Assembly (NCBI GenBank): GCA_028571685.1
Contig: CM053148.1
Coordinates: 85,892,001 to 85,956,000 of the forward strand
Direction: 5' to 3'
Origin: Heterohyrax brucei
Lineage: Eukaryota > Chordata > Mammalia > Hyracoidea > Procaviidae
Length of the DNA stretch: 64,000 nucleotides
Shown piece by piece: positions 53,856 through 64,000 of the stretch. The notes beneath the pieces were generated by a model. The model saw nothing but the letters and a program-made list of their open reading frames with translations. It was not told the origin of the DNA and did no database searches. A program made the position numbers and the translations under genes. Numbering within the stretch: the first letter of the stretch is position 1; every line of letters starts with the position of its first letter.

Positions 53856-54300
53856 GGCTGGTGTTTTAGTGTGAGGGTGCACTGCTATCTGAATTGACTG
53901 GTTGTCGTATTTGAGTTTCCTGATGTTGCAGTCAGATGGTTTTAGATTCTAAGCTTTACTTTGAGATTTTATTAAACTTTGCTGTCTGTCGACCATATGA
54001 TCTTACACATGACCTGTTAGGTACTGTTTCTTGTATTATGAAAATAAAGTAGTTGGACCTCCCAGATGAGTTGAAATAGGCATTAATTCAAATAAATGGT
54101 CAATAAAGTGGATTTTACGGTCCAGTGGAGCCTGTTAGGATGATTTGAGTATTTTTCTAACATTTTTACTGGCCTTCAGTGGTTCAGCTTTGCTTAGACA
54201 GTTTCTTACCATTTGTTTGATGTTTTAAACATGTCTCCATCACAGAGTTGATATCTCTCTCACAAGTTTAATAATCTGTGTTCTGGCTTAGCAGTAACCA

Positions 54301-54462
54301 AAAACCCAGCTCGTCGCCCTTGAGTTGATTCTGACTCTTAGCTACCGTACAGTACGGGGTAGAACCACCCTATTGGGTTTCCAAGGAGCAGCTAGTGGAT
54401 TTGAAGTGCTGATCTACTGGTCAGCAGCCGAGCTCTTAACCATGGTGCCTGCAGGGCTCCTG
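54301..54462 (-). mobile_element. AfroSINE, minus strand
   Basis: AAAACCCAGCTCGTCGCCCT, GGTTTCCAAGGAGCAGCTAG, GGTCAGCAGCCGAGCTCTTA, GGTGCCTGCAGGGCTCC. Confidence 0.9.
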
Positions 54463-55261
54463 GCTTACTAATAGGTGTCAGCCGTTGCTCTGGACTCTAT
54501 AGACTCTGTAGTATTTAAAGAAAAAAAAAAGTTGAGTATAGAACTACTGTGAACTATAATATAAAATGGTTATATTTTTCTGTAAAATCTTAGTGCTTGG
54601 GAAAATAATCAAGTGTTTTATTTTATGGACCTTTTCACTACTTTTACTGGTGACATAAATTTATGTTAACCACGAATAGACATACACTCAAAGGAAAATA
54701 ATAGAATTTATTCTGAGTAGTGAGTGCCCATCTGAAAGGCGGTTTTGGCTCTTTAAAGAGATTTTTGTTTTTCCCTACATTGTTCTTTTCTGTGGTGGTG
54801 AGGGAGGAAGGAAGGGAACAGAATGCTAAAAATACAAATGGCCAGCTAGAAGTAAAATCTCTGGGTGTGAAAACTTCCATATTTCCGTCGTCCAGACCTG
54901 ATGAATTTAGAAGTGGGAGTTTGGCTTCCCTATAAACTCAGCTATAAACACTTGAGTCATTTTTTGAGCATTTTAGAGTTAACGAATTCCTTATGAAATA
55001 TCTTAAGCCGTTTTCTTTTTCGAGAATTTTATTGACTTTGTATAATGTAGAGAGGCACTTGATTCTTGAACTGGTCCCTGAAATCCAAAGGCAGTTGTGA
55101 GCTGGTCTCTTAAGCTGTCAGCCACAGCGATCAAGGTCAAGGTCAAGGTCAAACATGTCTCCTGATGAAGACAGTCCTTGTTCTGTGCGTGAGTTTTGTC
55201 TTCTTCAAAATTCAGTGCCTGCTTCCTCCAGAGAAATACTAAAAAGCTGATTTTTTTTTTT
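54463..55261. other. Intron DNA with a triple nuclear-receptor half-site
   Basis: About 800 bp without a recognised transposon, up to the T run that begins an L1 fragment. It includes the motif cluster at 55,131-55,151. Confidence 0.4.
55131..55151 (+). promoter_or_regulatory. Three overlapping TCAAGGTCA half-sites
   Basis: TCAAGGTCA occurs at 55,131, 55,137 and 55,143, overlapping every 6 bp. It is the extended monomer site of NR5A (SF-1/LRH-1) and ERR receptors. It may simply be a short tandem AAGGTC repeat. Confidence 0.5.
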
Positions 55262-56745
55262 TTTCTTAAACATTTTATTGTGGTTTGGGCAGAAGTTTTG
55301 CAGAGCAAATTAGTTCTCCATGCTACCAGTTTAGATTCATTTTGTTTTGCAGCATGAGTTGCCATTCCCTCCGTGTGACAGCATTCTGCCCACTTCCTCC
55401 CTGAGTTCCCTTTTTCCAGTCTCCTGTTTTGTCCTTTCTCGCCCTCCCAGCTTCATGGGCAGATATTGCCTTTTTGATCCTGTTTGTTGATTATTCCGAG
55501 GAGCACGTTCCCCACCATGTTAATGTTCACTTTGTAGGCCTGTCTGTTGTAATTCGTGGTAGTGTCATGGTCAAGAGCTATGACTGCTAACCAAAAGGTC
55601 GGCAGTTTGAATGCCTCCAGGTGCTCTTTGGAAACTCTATAGGGCAATTATACTCTGTCTTACAGGGTCACTGTTGACTCTGAATCAACTTGATGGCAGT
55701 GAGTTTGGGTTTTTTCTTTCTTTCCTTTTTTTTAATTGTTCGACTGAAAGGTGACCTCTGGCTGTGGGTTCAGTTCCTGGTTTGAAGGGTGTCTAAAGGC
55801 CACTGTTCTCTATCAGACCGGTAAGTCCAGTTTTTTTTTTAGGAATTTGAATTTTTGTTCTACATTTGCTTCCCATGCTGTCCAGGGTCTTCTACTGTGA
55901 ATCCCAGGCAGAGTGGTCAGTGTTGGTAGCTGGGCACCATCTAGTTCTGGCCTTAGATAGTGGAGGCGGTGGTACACATGGCCCGTTAGTCCTTTGGACT
56001 AAATTGTCTTTCATACTGATTGACTTTACTCTGGACAGGAAAAAGCCAGTAGTTTGATCTTAGATACACAGAACATTGTCTTTATGGACTGTGTTATGTT
56101 GACCTCGTGTGCCCCGAGACTGTCATCCTGAGTTCTCAAGCCCAATGACTCCTTCAAGGGGTGTGTTTACGGCTAGACAGGATTCCTACCTCTGCCCTTG
56201 TGCGCTCTAAGTGGGGCATGTATTTGCAGCATATACAAATTCATATGTAGAGGTATGCTCTGTGAGACCTGTATAAGCTGTTGAGTGTACTCCTGTATGC
56301 CATCCACACCTGTTCAGTTTATATACCTGCCTGTGTATTCACTCATAAATTATTTGTTATTACAGGATTGTGTATGTAATAGTATGTACCCTTGTTGTCT
56401 CTTTTGTGTCCCTCTCAGAGTCTTCCTTTGCTTTGGTTGTGTCGTGCTGTCACGCAAGTTCTTATGTGTCTGCTGTCTAGTGGTTACTCCTCCTTCTCCT
56501 GCCCTCCCTGGTAACTTTCAAAAAATGTTACTTTCTGTGTTAAAATCTCTTAACTTTTTATAATAGTGATCTCATACAGTATTTGGACTTTTGTGATGGA
56601 CTTACATCATTCAGGTTGACAGTATTTTGCGGGTTCATCATTATTCTTTAATGTTGTATAGTATTCCATTGCATGTATATACCACGGTTTGTTTTTGTAT
56701 TTATCTATTTAGCCATTCATCCTTTGGGGATCTTAATGCAGGAAC
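55262..56745 (-). mobile_element. L1 3' region, antisense, split by a SINE
   Basis: AACATTTTATTGTGGTTTGG, GCAGAGCAAATTAGTTCTCC, TTGATCCTGTTTGTTGATTA; then after the SINE GCTGGGCACCATCTAGTTC, and finally AGTATTCCATTGCATGTAT, ATACCACGG, AGCCATTCATCC. The last block is typical of the reverse complement of L1 around its 3' end. It is the longest L1 piece here, with no intact ORF. Confidence 0.7.
55556..55713 (+). mobile_element. AfroSINE inside an L1 fragment
   Basis: GTGGTAGTGTCATGGTCAAG, CTAACCAAAAGGTCGGCAG, CTCTGAATCAACTTGATGGC, GAGTTTGGG. Confidence 0.9.
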
Positions 56746-57119
56746 TTAGAAAACTTTTTTCATAGGTGTTTTAAAACTTACGGCCATATCTAAATCCCTG
56801 AATAACTGTGAACACCTTTGTATACTTACATTTTTTAAAAAAACAGAGGCATAAATTTCGTTGCATCTTAGAAATTACAGATCAGTGCCCTATATCTGGT
56901 TTTGTTTGTGAATGAAGTCTTCACGTGAATTGCAGTCTGTTTAGTTCCCATTGGAAGTATAACCAACCTGGCTTTTGTGTGATTTTTCAGTATGCTATAA
57001 CTTGTTGGTAGTGAAAATTAGCACTACATTTCAACATACTATTGGGAGAAAATATTACTGAAGTTGCCATGATTGCCTGTGTATTGTGTATTACCTTCTA
57101 CAGATTAAGTCAATTTGTC

Positions 57120-57545
57120 ATACAGAAACTTACATACTCTTGGTTATGTAGCGCTAGCCACTCTCCCCACCCTGTGATAGCATACTCTTGCTTTCCACTC
57201 TCTGTTTCTCCTCTTCTTACAGCCAGCGTCTGCTCCCTTCTGCCCTTTCATCTCACCTCTGGACAGGAGCTCCCCAGCCAGTCTCCTGTATGTACTTAAG
57301 CCAAAAAGCACGCTCTCCACTAATGTCATTTTATGTCTTATAGTCCAGTCCAATCCTTGTCTGAAGAGCTGGCTTCAGGAATGATGTCAGATCTGGGCTA
57401 ACAGAGTCTGGGGACCATGTCTTATGAGGACCTTCCTGCCTGTTCAACCATAAAGGGGACCTTTCTGTTTGTACTATTTTGGGGTCATGCTTCTGGATGC
57501 TTGTGATTTTCTTCTGAAATATTTTGGGCATTTGGGAACACTATC
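57120..57545 (-). mobile_element. L1 3' end fragment, antisense
   Basis: GGACAGGAGCTCCCCAGCCA, TATAGTCCAGTCCAATCCTT, GTCTGAAGAGCTGGCTTCAG, TAACAGAGTCTGGGGACCAT follow the order remembered for the elephant L1 3' region. Confidence 0.65.
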
Positions 57546-58770
57546 TCTTCTTAGTCTACGTTCTTTGTGTCATAGGGTTCTTATACCCGTAGCGCAATCT
57601 GATGCTCCTTTATAATCACCAGGTCTGCTGGGTGCCTGGTAACAGTCGCTCTTCTTGTTTTCTTGAACACTTCCTTTTCGTTTTGTTTATTTATTTTCAA
57701 AATGACCTGATGATGTGTGGCTTCGTCAACTGTCTCAAATATCTTTGAAAATATATGTTTGAAGTGCTGTCTTAAATATGTGAAGCATGCAACCAAGGAG
57801 TTCTGGATCTTATAGCCAAAAGTATTTGGGAAAAGTAGGTTTAAGAAGAGATAAAAGGGCTTCATTATTTTAAAAGTTTTCTTAAAGCCATCAGTATCTT
57901 ATCTTGAAGTAGCCACTTCTGAGTGTTCAACAACAGAATTGTTTCCTTCCTGATTTATGACTTAGTGAGACATACATACTTTGGGGGAAAAAAAAGCACC
58001 ATAAACGCTGTTGAGCCATTTTGACGATATGATATTTAGTGTGTATTTAATAGCCTATTGGTATGAGCTTGCAATTAAATTTTATTTTTTCCTTATAGAA
58101 GAGCAGCTCCACCATTCTATTATAAATCGACACATTTACAAGTGGGACTAAACAAAAATAAAACAGTGTTAATTTTGAAATTAGCAACAGCCCAGAACCC
58201 TGTGTAGAATATAGTTCACTGGTAATAAAACTGCTGAATCCTGTTTAGAATGTGTTTAGCAGATCCTAAGTTGCCAGATTGTCTTCATGACCCTTAGGGT
58301 CAATATTTCGAAGAGCTCCAGTGGCTGTTAGAGGCCATGAATTAAAATCTCATCCATGGTTTAAAAATACTGTGTAGGCTGGGTGAGTCAGAACCACTGC
58401 CTTGAGCTTACAGCCTTGTGGCTAAGAATGCAAGATGACACAGGACCTGAGGTGTTCTTACTGGCTGGTTTCTTTTGGGGACAACTTGGCGGGCAGCCAT
58501 CTTGCCGATAAATGAGGAAAGATGGTCTATTTCAAGCGGCATAACACATAGTTTCAATCAGGATGTCATATCTGATTATATAGTCAGCCTTTTCTTTAGA
58601 GCAGAAAGTCCTCTCAGGATTCCTGAGTCAAGCGCAGACATCTCGTAGGGACAGCTCTCAGGAGACGTGCAGTGCTGTAAACTCCTGAGTTGGTTCCTTC
58701 CAGCTGCCTCAGGAAGTTTTTAATAGCAGAGTTCCTTTCTTATCTCTCTTCCAGCTACGTGCAAGCAGAG
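57546..58770. other. Intron DNA, no feature recognised
   Basis: About 1.2 kb. No exon or clear repeat is supported. A weak SINE-like stretch at about 58,300-58,440 was not callable. Confidence 0.35.
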
Positions 58771-58935
58771 TCAGTATTGTTAGCTCTTCGACAAAAGGCT
58801 CATTCCGGCCATGCCACGTGTGTCAGAGTAGAACTATGTTCCATAGGGCCTTGAAAGGCTGATTTTTCAGAAGTAGGTCATTTGGCCTTCTTCTGAGGCA
58901 TTTCTGGGTCACAAACTTCCAGTCTTTTGATTCAA
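58771..58935 (-). mobile_element. tRNA-Gly-type SINE fragment, minus strand
   Basis: ATTGTTAGCTCTTCGACAAA, GGCTGATTTTTCAGAAGTAG, AAACTTCCAGTCTTTTGA. The head is missing. Confidence 0.55.
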
Positions 58936-59093
58936 CCAATAAACTCACTGCCCTCAAGTGGATGCTGATTCATAGCAACCAACCCTATAAACAGAGTAGA
59001 ACTGCCCCCACACAGTTTCCAGGGAGCAACTGGGAGATTTGAACTGCTGACCTTTTTGGTTAGCACTCAAAGACAATAACCATTTGTACCTTC
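58936..59093 (-). mobile_element. AfroSINE, minus strand
   Basis: AATAAACTCACTGCCCTCAA, AACAGAGTAGAACTGCCCCC, TTTGAACTGCTGACC, TTTGGTTAGCACTC. Confidence 0.85.
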
Positions 59094-59617
59094 CAAAGAC
59101 TCCAGTAGTCCATGAGAATGGACTGTTACTAAATTCCACTATAAAAATCAAATCTGAAATTTAGAAGACTTGATAACTATTATCTCGTACGAGAAAACTG
59201 GGACAAGTTAGACACAGAATTTGACCTTTTCCTTTGATTCCAAGGTTTTTATCAGTGTCATTGAGGCAATTTCCAGAGGAACCCTGAACCGGTGATAAGT
59301 ACCCTGAGACCTGTAATTTTGAGAGGGCTGAGAGAAGTTTCTGGAGAGTCCTTTTAGTCATACATTTTTGTATGACATTTGATTTAAGTAACTCATTAAG
59401 CATGCACTTGTTACTCAAGTAGAGCTGGTAAATTATTCAGAGGGAGTCCAGTAGTTTAGTCCTCTCTCACTTTGCATAAATCATTCATTATGAAATGATT
59501 GGCTACAGTTAGGAAGTTCTTGCACAGGGCGAGACTGTCTTCTGCAAGATTCCTTGGTCTTACAGTACTACTTATGAAACCATTCTCCTGTTTTTTGTGA
59601 ACTTGCTCATACCAGTT

Positions 59618-59803
59618 GTTGACAGTTGCTGTGGAGTCAATTCTGACTCGTGACCCAGTGTGTAGATCTGCTCCATGGCGTTTTCAACGCTGTGTCCTCC
59701 TGGAAGCAGATCACTGGAACCGTCACCATGGCACCTCTGGGTGGGTTCGGAGTGCCAGTCTTTGGCTGGTAGTGGAGTACTTAACTCTGGGCCACCCAGG
59801 GCC
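59618..59803 (-). mobile_element. AfroSINE long variant, minus strand
   Basis: GTTGACAGTTGCTGTGGAGT, CAATTCTGACTCGTGACCC, GGAAGCAGATCACTGG, GTGGAGTACTTAACTCTGGG. Confidence 0.65.
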
Positions 59804-59827
59804 TCTTTCAGAGGCAATCACCACCCG

Positions 59828-59986
59828 TTGTGTGTGTGTCTGTGTGTCTGTGTGTCTGTGTCTGTGTCTGTGTTTGTGTGCACGGTGAGACAATTGACCC
59901 TCAAGATTTCTTGATAGATAGATTACTGTTATAGATTGATCCATAGCCACCCAGCTTGTGTGTGTGTGTGCGTGCACATGCGCGTG
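59828..59986. repeat. TG-rich microsatellites
   Basis: A TG/TCTG compound run at about 59,829-59,882 and a shorter TG/CG run at about 59,957-59,990, separated by about 75 bp that contain TAGATTGATCCA, a word repeated at 60,090 as TAGATTGACCCA. Confidence 0.9.
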
Positions 59987-60024
59987 CACGCACATTTACA
60001 TAAAATAATTGACCCTTGAGACTT

Positions 60025-60062
60025 TTTGATCGGATCCGACTCAGCGGCACTTGGCTTGGCTA
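60025..60062 (+). mobile_element. SINE tail fragment
   Basis: GATCGGATCCGACTCAGCGG and CACTTGGCTTGGCT. It is the same tail type, inverted, as 39,568. Confidence 0.55.
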
Positions 60063-60214
60063 AGACTTTTTGAGTGGTACATTACTGTTATAGATTGACC
60101 CACAGGGAGTTTATATGATAAAATTGCTTTTGGTCTTTGGGAAAAAAAGTTACTGTGAGCCAGTGTTGCAGGACCTTGAAGGGAGGGTTATGCTGCTTCA
60201 GGTTAATAACTTTT

Positions 60215-60790
60215 CAAGAAAACCAAGGACATGTGGGAAATGGTAGCACAAGGACTAATAACAACTACCCCAGCCTCCGAGTCTGAGCTCAGAACACCTA
60301 GATGGTACCCGGCTGTACCACTGACCACTCTGATGGGGATCACAGTGGAGTTCAGGACCGAGCGGGAGAGAAAGGTAGAACAGAATTCAGATTCACACAC
60401 ACAAAAAAGACAGCCAGGCTTACTGGTCTTGGCAGAGACCAGAGGAACCCCAAGACAGTGTCCACCAGACTCTCTTAACTCAGAATTGAAGTTACTCTGA
60501 AGTTCTTTCTTCAACCAGAGGTTGTACAGATGTGTGAAACACACAGCAACATACATAAGGAACACAGTTCCTACTTGCTCATGCATGTTAGTGAGACCAA
60601 ATGGACCACGCCCCCCAAAGGCAAACCTGAGACAGCAGAAAGGGACAAGAAAACTGAACCCATGGATGTGGGGAATCTCGGTTAGGGAAGGGGGGAATGT
60701 TCACACATCCATGTCACAGGTGATTTGTGTATAAACTGTTAATTGGGAAACTAATTGGCTTTGCAAACTTGTACCTAAAGCACAATTTTG
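60215..60790 (+). repeat. Unnamed interspersed family, copy 3
   Basis: The best copy: GAGACCAGAGGAACCCCAAG, ACAGTGTCCACCAGACTCTC, AGAATTGAAGTTACTCTGAA, GAGACCAAATGGACCACGCC, GGAAACTAATTGGCTTTGC, ACCTAAAGCACAATTTT. I remember near-identical sequences as common in elephant DNA but cannot name the family. Confidence 0.5.
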
Positions 60791-61475
60791 TTTTTTTTTT
60801 GTTATGGCTGAGTGAAAATGTACATTCCCGTATAAATTTACATGCCCACCTCTATGCAGCTTCCACTGCTCTCCCTGTCTGGTGACAGCACACTGTTCCT
60901 CTCAACTCCATACATGTCTCATCCTCCCAACAGACTCCTTTCCCGTACTCTCCACCCACTCTCCTTCCTCCAGCCAGAGGTCAGCAGGGTGACATCCTAT
61001 AGATGCATAGAACCATAAAGTGCATCCAATATATGGTCACTCAGCATTGCCAAGTCCAATCCATTCGTGTCCGAAGAGTGGACCTTCAGTATGATTTATG
61101 GGCAAGGGTGGCATCAGTGCCGGGGGCCATGCTCTCAGGGGAACCCCGAAACCGCTGGACTATCAGTTGGGGTCTTTTAGTGGAGATCTCAGGGTGCACC
61201 CCTTTTTATTCTTGTGTTGCCAGTGAGACTCAACTTAGTGAGCTCCATCGTGGCTGTCACTGGTGGTGGCCGGGCACCATACGGTTCCTCCGGTCCCAAG
61301 TCGATGTAGGCACCCACTCATGTGGGTCCCTCTGTCTTCTGGGTTGTCTTTACCCCATGTCATTTTGGTCCTTGGTGAGCATCCGTTCCTGCTGAGTTGG
61401 GACCATTTGCTGTGTCCTCGGATGACAGCTTGGCAGCTTTTAAGACTAAAGCACAAATTTTTAAAAAAAGTTTAA
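60791..61475 (-). mobile_element. L1 3' end fragment, antisense
   Basis: CCAAGTCCAATCCATTCGTG, TGGTGGCCGGGCACCATACG, CTTGGTGAGCATCCGTTCC, TTTAAGACTAAAGCAC. It is the same family as 57,120 and 55,262. Confidence 0.65.
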
Positions 61476-61500
61476 TTTTTGATATACCGGCTAGTGGTAG

Positions 61501-62027
61501 TGTATTTTAGTCAGCTAGTGCTGCTCTAACAGAAATACCACAGAGTGGATGGCTTTAACAAAGGGAAGTTTATTCTCACACTGTCCAGTAGGCTACCAGT
61601 TCAAATGCAGGATGTCTGCTCCAAGGGAAGGCTTTCCCCCATGTCGGCCCTGGAGGAAAGTCCAGTATTGTATCAATCTTTGTCCAGGAAGCATCTTGGC
61701 ACAGGACCCTCAGGTCTGAAAGACGTGCTCTTCTCCCAGTGCTGCTTTCTTGATGGTATGAGGTTCCCTATTCTCAGCTTGCGTCCCATTCCTTTTATCT
61801 CCTGTAGGATGAAAGGATTAAGGGTGGGGCAAGCCACACTGCAGGGAAAGTCCCTTTACAGTGGAACAGGGAGGTGATCATGTGAGGGGATTTACAGTCC
61901 TACCCTAATTCTTTAACACACAGCTTAGGAAAATCATGAAATGGAGGACAATCATAAAATATTAGGAATCATGGCTGAACCACATGGCTTCATGTGTTTT
62001 GGAGGGAACACAACTCAATCTGTGATA
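61501..62027 (-). mobile_element. Fossil MaLR-like solo LTR
   Basis: TGTATTTTAGTCAGCTAGTG, AACAGAAATACCACAGAGTG, GATTAAGGGTGGGGC, GGGAACACAACTCAATCTGT. It is the same family and orientation as 32,168. No internal genes are seen. A clear target duplication was not found. Confidence 0.7.
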
Positions 62028-62792
62028 CCAGCTATGTTCCATAAATTAACACTTTTGTTTTCCAGTTGTGCACAACAGGCTATATTTTGTAGTATTGACA
62101 TTACTGTAACTTTCACATTATTTCTATTGAGTTAGTTACTTCAGTAGGTTCTGGGAAGAAGATCTGCTTCTTTCCACCGGTATTGGGATGCTGATTTTGT
62201 TCCGAGTGTTCTTGGAGGGTAGAAACATCACAGAGTTGAGTAGAGCCAAAGGAAAGGGTTAGTATTCAAAAAGGGAAAAGTGGGAGATGCATGCTGCGGA
62301 GCAGTGTCTGCTTGAATCCAGGAAACTTAAAGAACCATCAGTATACAACTGTATTCAAATTACAAATGGGTGAAACCATTGTAACTTTTGCCTTTCCTCA
62401 GATGGCTGGAAGCTGATCCTACATTCTGAGTTTTCTTTCTTAACTGTCGTTGGTGCAGCTTTCCATTGGGAGGCTCTCCATTGGTCGAGCGTATTTTTCC
62501 ATTTACTAAATGCTGATACAAAAAGATTCTGAGTAGAAAGAAAGTTGTTAGTATTCTGGTTGTTTGGCTTATGTGAAAAATTCCCTAAAAGACATTTTTC
62601 AAGATTGTTCTAGCTATTGTCTTTATACCCCAGGGCCCAGCTGATGTGTCTGGGTGAATCCTTGTAGGAAAAGCTCTAGCCAGGTCACGTTCTCCGTGCT
62701 GAAAGGAAAGAGAAGAACGATTCTAATGTTATTTTGTAAATCTGTACTTTCCTAGAAATAGAGTGATGAGAGAGGTGTGACTTTTTTCCCCT
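62028..62792. other. Intron DNA, no feature recognised
   Basis: About 760 bp without a recognised repeat. Confidence 0.4.
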
Positions 62793-63122
62793 TGCTGTTG
62801 AGTCTGCTGCTGTTGAGTTCTGACTCATAACCACCGTATACACCAGAAAACAGAACCACTGCCATCAAATCTATTCCAATTCATAGCAACGCTGTAGGAC
62901 AGAGTAGAACTTCCCCATAGAATTTCCAAGGAGCACCTGGTGGATTCAAACCACTAACCTTTTGGTTAGCAGCCATACACTTTACTACACCACCAGGGTT
63001 TCTAGACCCCCTATAGGATGGAGTAAAACTATGCATAGGGTTTCCAAGAAACACCTGGTGGATTCGAACTGTTGACTTTTTGGTTAGCAGCTGTAGCTCT
63101 TAACCACTGTGTCACCAAGGTT
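62793..63122 (-). mobile_element. AfroSINE, split by another AfroSINE
   Basis: Left part CTGCTGCTGTTGAGTTCTGA, CTCATAACCACCGTATA (to about 62,842). It resumes at about 63,003 with AGACCCCCTATAGGATGGAG, GTGGATTCGAACTGTTGACT, ACCACTGTGTCACCAAGG. Confidence 0.9.
62843..63002 (-). mobile_element. AfroSINE nested in an AfroSINE
   Basis: AACAGAACCACTGCCATCAA, GTAGGACAGAGTAGAACTTC, GGTTAGCAGCCATACAC, CACCACCAGGGTTTC. The flanks ACCGTATAC and ACCCCCTATAG show the duplicated target in the host SINE. Confidence 0.9.
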
Positions 63123-63608
63123 TGCTTGGCATCATGCAAATAGCAGCCTGCACTGGGCCTGTAAACTTCCGCAGATGTTGAAAAAGCAAAAGCTTTCTCA
63201 TCAAGGAAGCCAATGAAAGGCAGGCGGATCGATCTACCACACTGACTGTGAGAACTCTTAGCAGAGGCAGAGTGGGATGTTGGCTCATCTGTCAGGAAAG
63301 GGGTGACCTGTGTGACAGTTCTCCTGCCCAATGGGATGGGCTAGCTTTCCCCAGCACTTTGCCTTTCGACATGTCCTTGTGTTCTCCGTGAAGGCACTAG
63401 GGACTCATTTCTCACTCGTCTGCAATCCCCTTGTGCTCTCTGCCTCTCAGCTTTGGAAGTTTGTAAGCCTGGATTCTTCTCCTCCTGTCCCCTCTGGTCC
63501 TCGTGTCCCTTTCACCCTTAGTGGCACTGCCTCACCATGTTTGCTTTGGCTAAGTCTGTCTCCCCTGTTCCTTGCACCCAAGGGCCTGCTTTTGAGCTTT
63601 TCCCATTA
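63123..63608. other. Intron DNA, no feature recognised
   Basis: About 490 bp, GC-richer than average and pyrimidine-rich at the right. No repeat recognised. Confidence 0.4.
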
Positions 63609-63768
63609 GGAAACCCAGGTGGGGTAGTGGTTAAATGTTGCGTCTGCTAATGAGAGGGTCTGCGATTTGAGTCCACCCGACTCTTCTTGGAAACTAGAGC
63701 AGTTCTACTCTGTGTTATAGGGTGACTCTGAATCAGAATCAAGTCAATGGCAGCGGGTTTGGTTTGGT
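63609..63768 (+). mobile_element. AfroSINE, plus strand
   Basis: GGAAACCCAGGTGGGGTAGT, GGTTAAATGTTGCGTCTGC, TGAATCAGAATCAAGTCAAT, GGGTTTGGTTTGG. Confidence 0.95.
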
Positions 63769-63769
63769 T

Positions 63770-63912
63770 GCTTAGTGATTTAGTGCTGTAAGTGCTAACC
63801 AAAAGGTCAGCGGTTTGAATCCACCTGGTGCTCCTTGGAAACTCTATGGGGCAGTTCTTTTCTGTTCTAGGGGGTTGCTATGAGTTGGGAATTGACTCAA
63901 TGGCACTGGGTT
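63770..63912 (+). mobile_element. AfroSINE, plus strand, tandem neighbour
   Basis: AGTGCTAACCAAAAGGTCAG, ACCTGGTGCTCCTTGGAAAC, TGGGAATTGACTCAATGG. It directly follows the previous copy in the same orientation, with a shortened head. Confidence 0.9.
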
Positions 63913-64000
63913 AATTGGACATAATAGGTACTGTGCCCCAATACTTTGGACTCTCAAGAGGCCCACCAAAATGTTTTAATTTCTTTTTCTCTCTGTTATG

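Larger units (their letters stand above)
21779..64000 (+). other. APP: APP intron 1 (left 42 kb)
   Basis: Everything after the donor is inferred to be intron 1. I looked for exon 2 (protein VPTDGNAGLLAEPQIAMFC...) on the + strand and did not see it. Human intron 1 is, from memory, several tens of kilobases, so this is consistent. The intron holds about forty SINE copies or fragments in both orientations, L1, RTE, mariner and solo LTR insertions, and a CA microsatellite. No nested gene was supported. Confidence 0.85.

Noticed and set aside
56285-56563. Cys-rich 92-codon frame
   Set aside because: It lies in antisense L1 3' sequence. Cys/Leu-rich translation comes from T-rich DNA.
58300-58440. 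Possible diverged SINE
   Set aside because: Only GTGAGTCAGAACC resembles a SINE tail, and the rest does not align well enough.
8850-63912. tRNA genes suggested by A- and B-box-like sequences
   Set aside because: They recur as the heads of SINEs, lack a full cloverleaf and are followed by SINE bodies and RTE tails.
21779-64000. APP exon 2 or another exon in the right 42 kb
   Set aside because: No stretch encoding VPTDGN or the following APP residues was seen, and no other frame with splice sites resembled a known protein.

Overview
The window is mammalian nuclear DNA from an afrotherian, most likely an elephant or a close paenungulate relative. The main reason is about fifty copies of the afrotherian tRNA-derived SINE (AfroSINE). 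Their head reads like GGAAACCCTGGTGGTGTAG and their tail like GAGTCGGAATCGACTCGACG. They sit among BovB-type RTE LINEs that share the same 3' tail, afrotherian L1 3' ends, and fossil MaLR/ERVL solo LTRs. There is no bacterial, phage or plasmid content.

The only host gene seen is APP (amyloid beta precursor protein), on the + strand. Its CpG-island promoter lies at about 21.2-22.7 kb. The 5' UTR runs from about 21,570. Coding exon 1 (21,722-21,778) encodes MLPALALLLLAVWTAGALE, which is the APP signal peptide plus the first two mature residues, and ends at a GT splice donor at 21,779. Everything to the right, at least 42 kb, reads as APP intron 1. I saw no APP exon 2 (mature protein starting VPTDGN...) by eye, so the gene continues past the right edge.

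Layout: 1-20.4 kb is intergenic DNA upstream of APP, filled with old transposons. It includes a 560-bp-arm inverted repeat (4.3-6.3 kb), RTE pieces (1.6, 6.4, 9.6-10.6 and 18.7-19.6 kb), a MER2-like Tigger (11.7-12.2 kb) and several solo LTRs. From 20.4 to 25.0 kb is a SINE-free block holding the APP promoter, exon 1 and proximal intron 1. From 25.0 to 64.0 kb is intron 1 with dense SINEs in both orientations, five L1 3' fragments all antisense to APP, an inverted mariner pair (36.7-37.3 kb), RTE fragments, solo LTRs and a CA microsatellite. Two stretches of about 1.6-2 kb (37.6-39.6 and 40.4-42.1 kb) carry no repeat I recognise.

I found no convincing new biological system. The best leads are the long inverted repeat upstream of APP, the head-to-head mariner arrangement, a three-copy interspersed family I cannot name, a triple nuclear-receptor half-site in intron 1, and a changed loop in the region matching the APP 5' UTR iron-responsive element. 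All identities come from reading the sequence and from remembered family consensuses. No database search was run, and repeat ends are accurate to about 5-20 bases unless target-site duplications are quoted.
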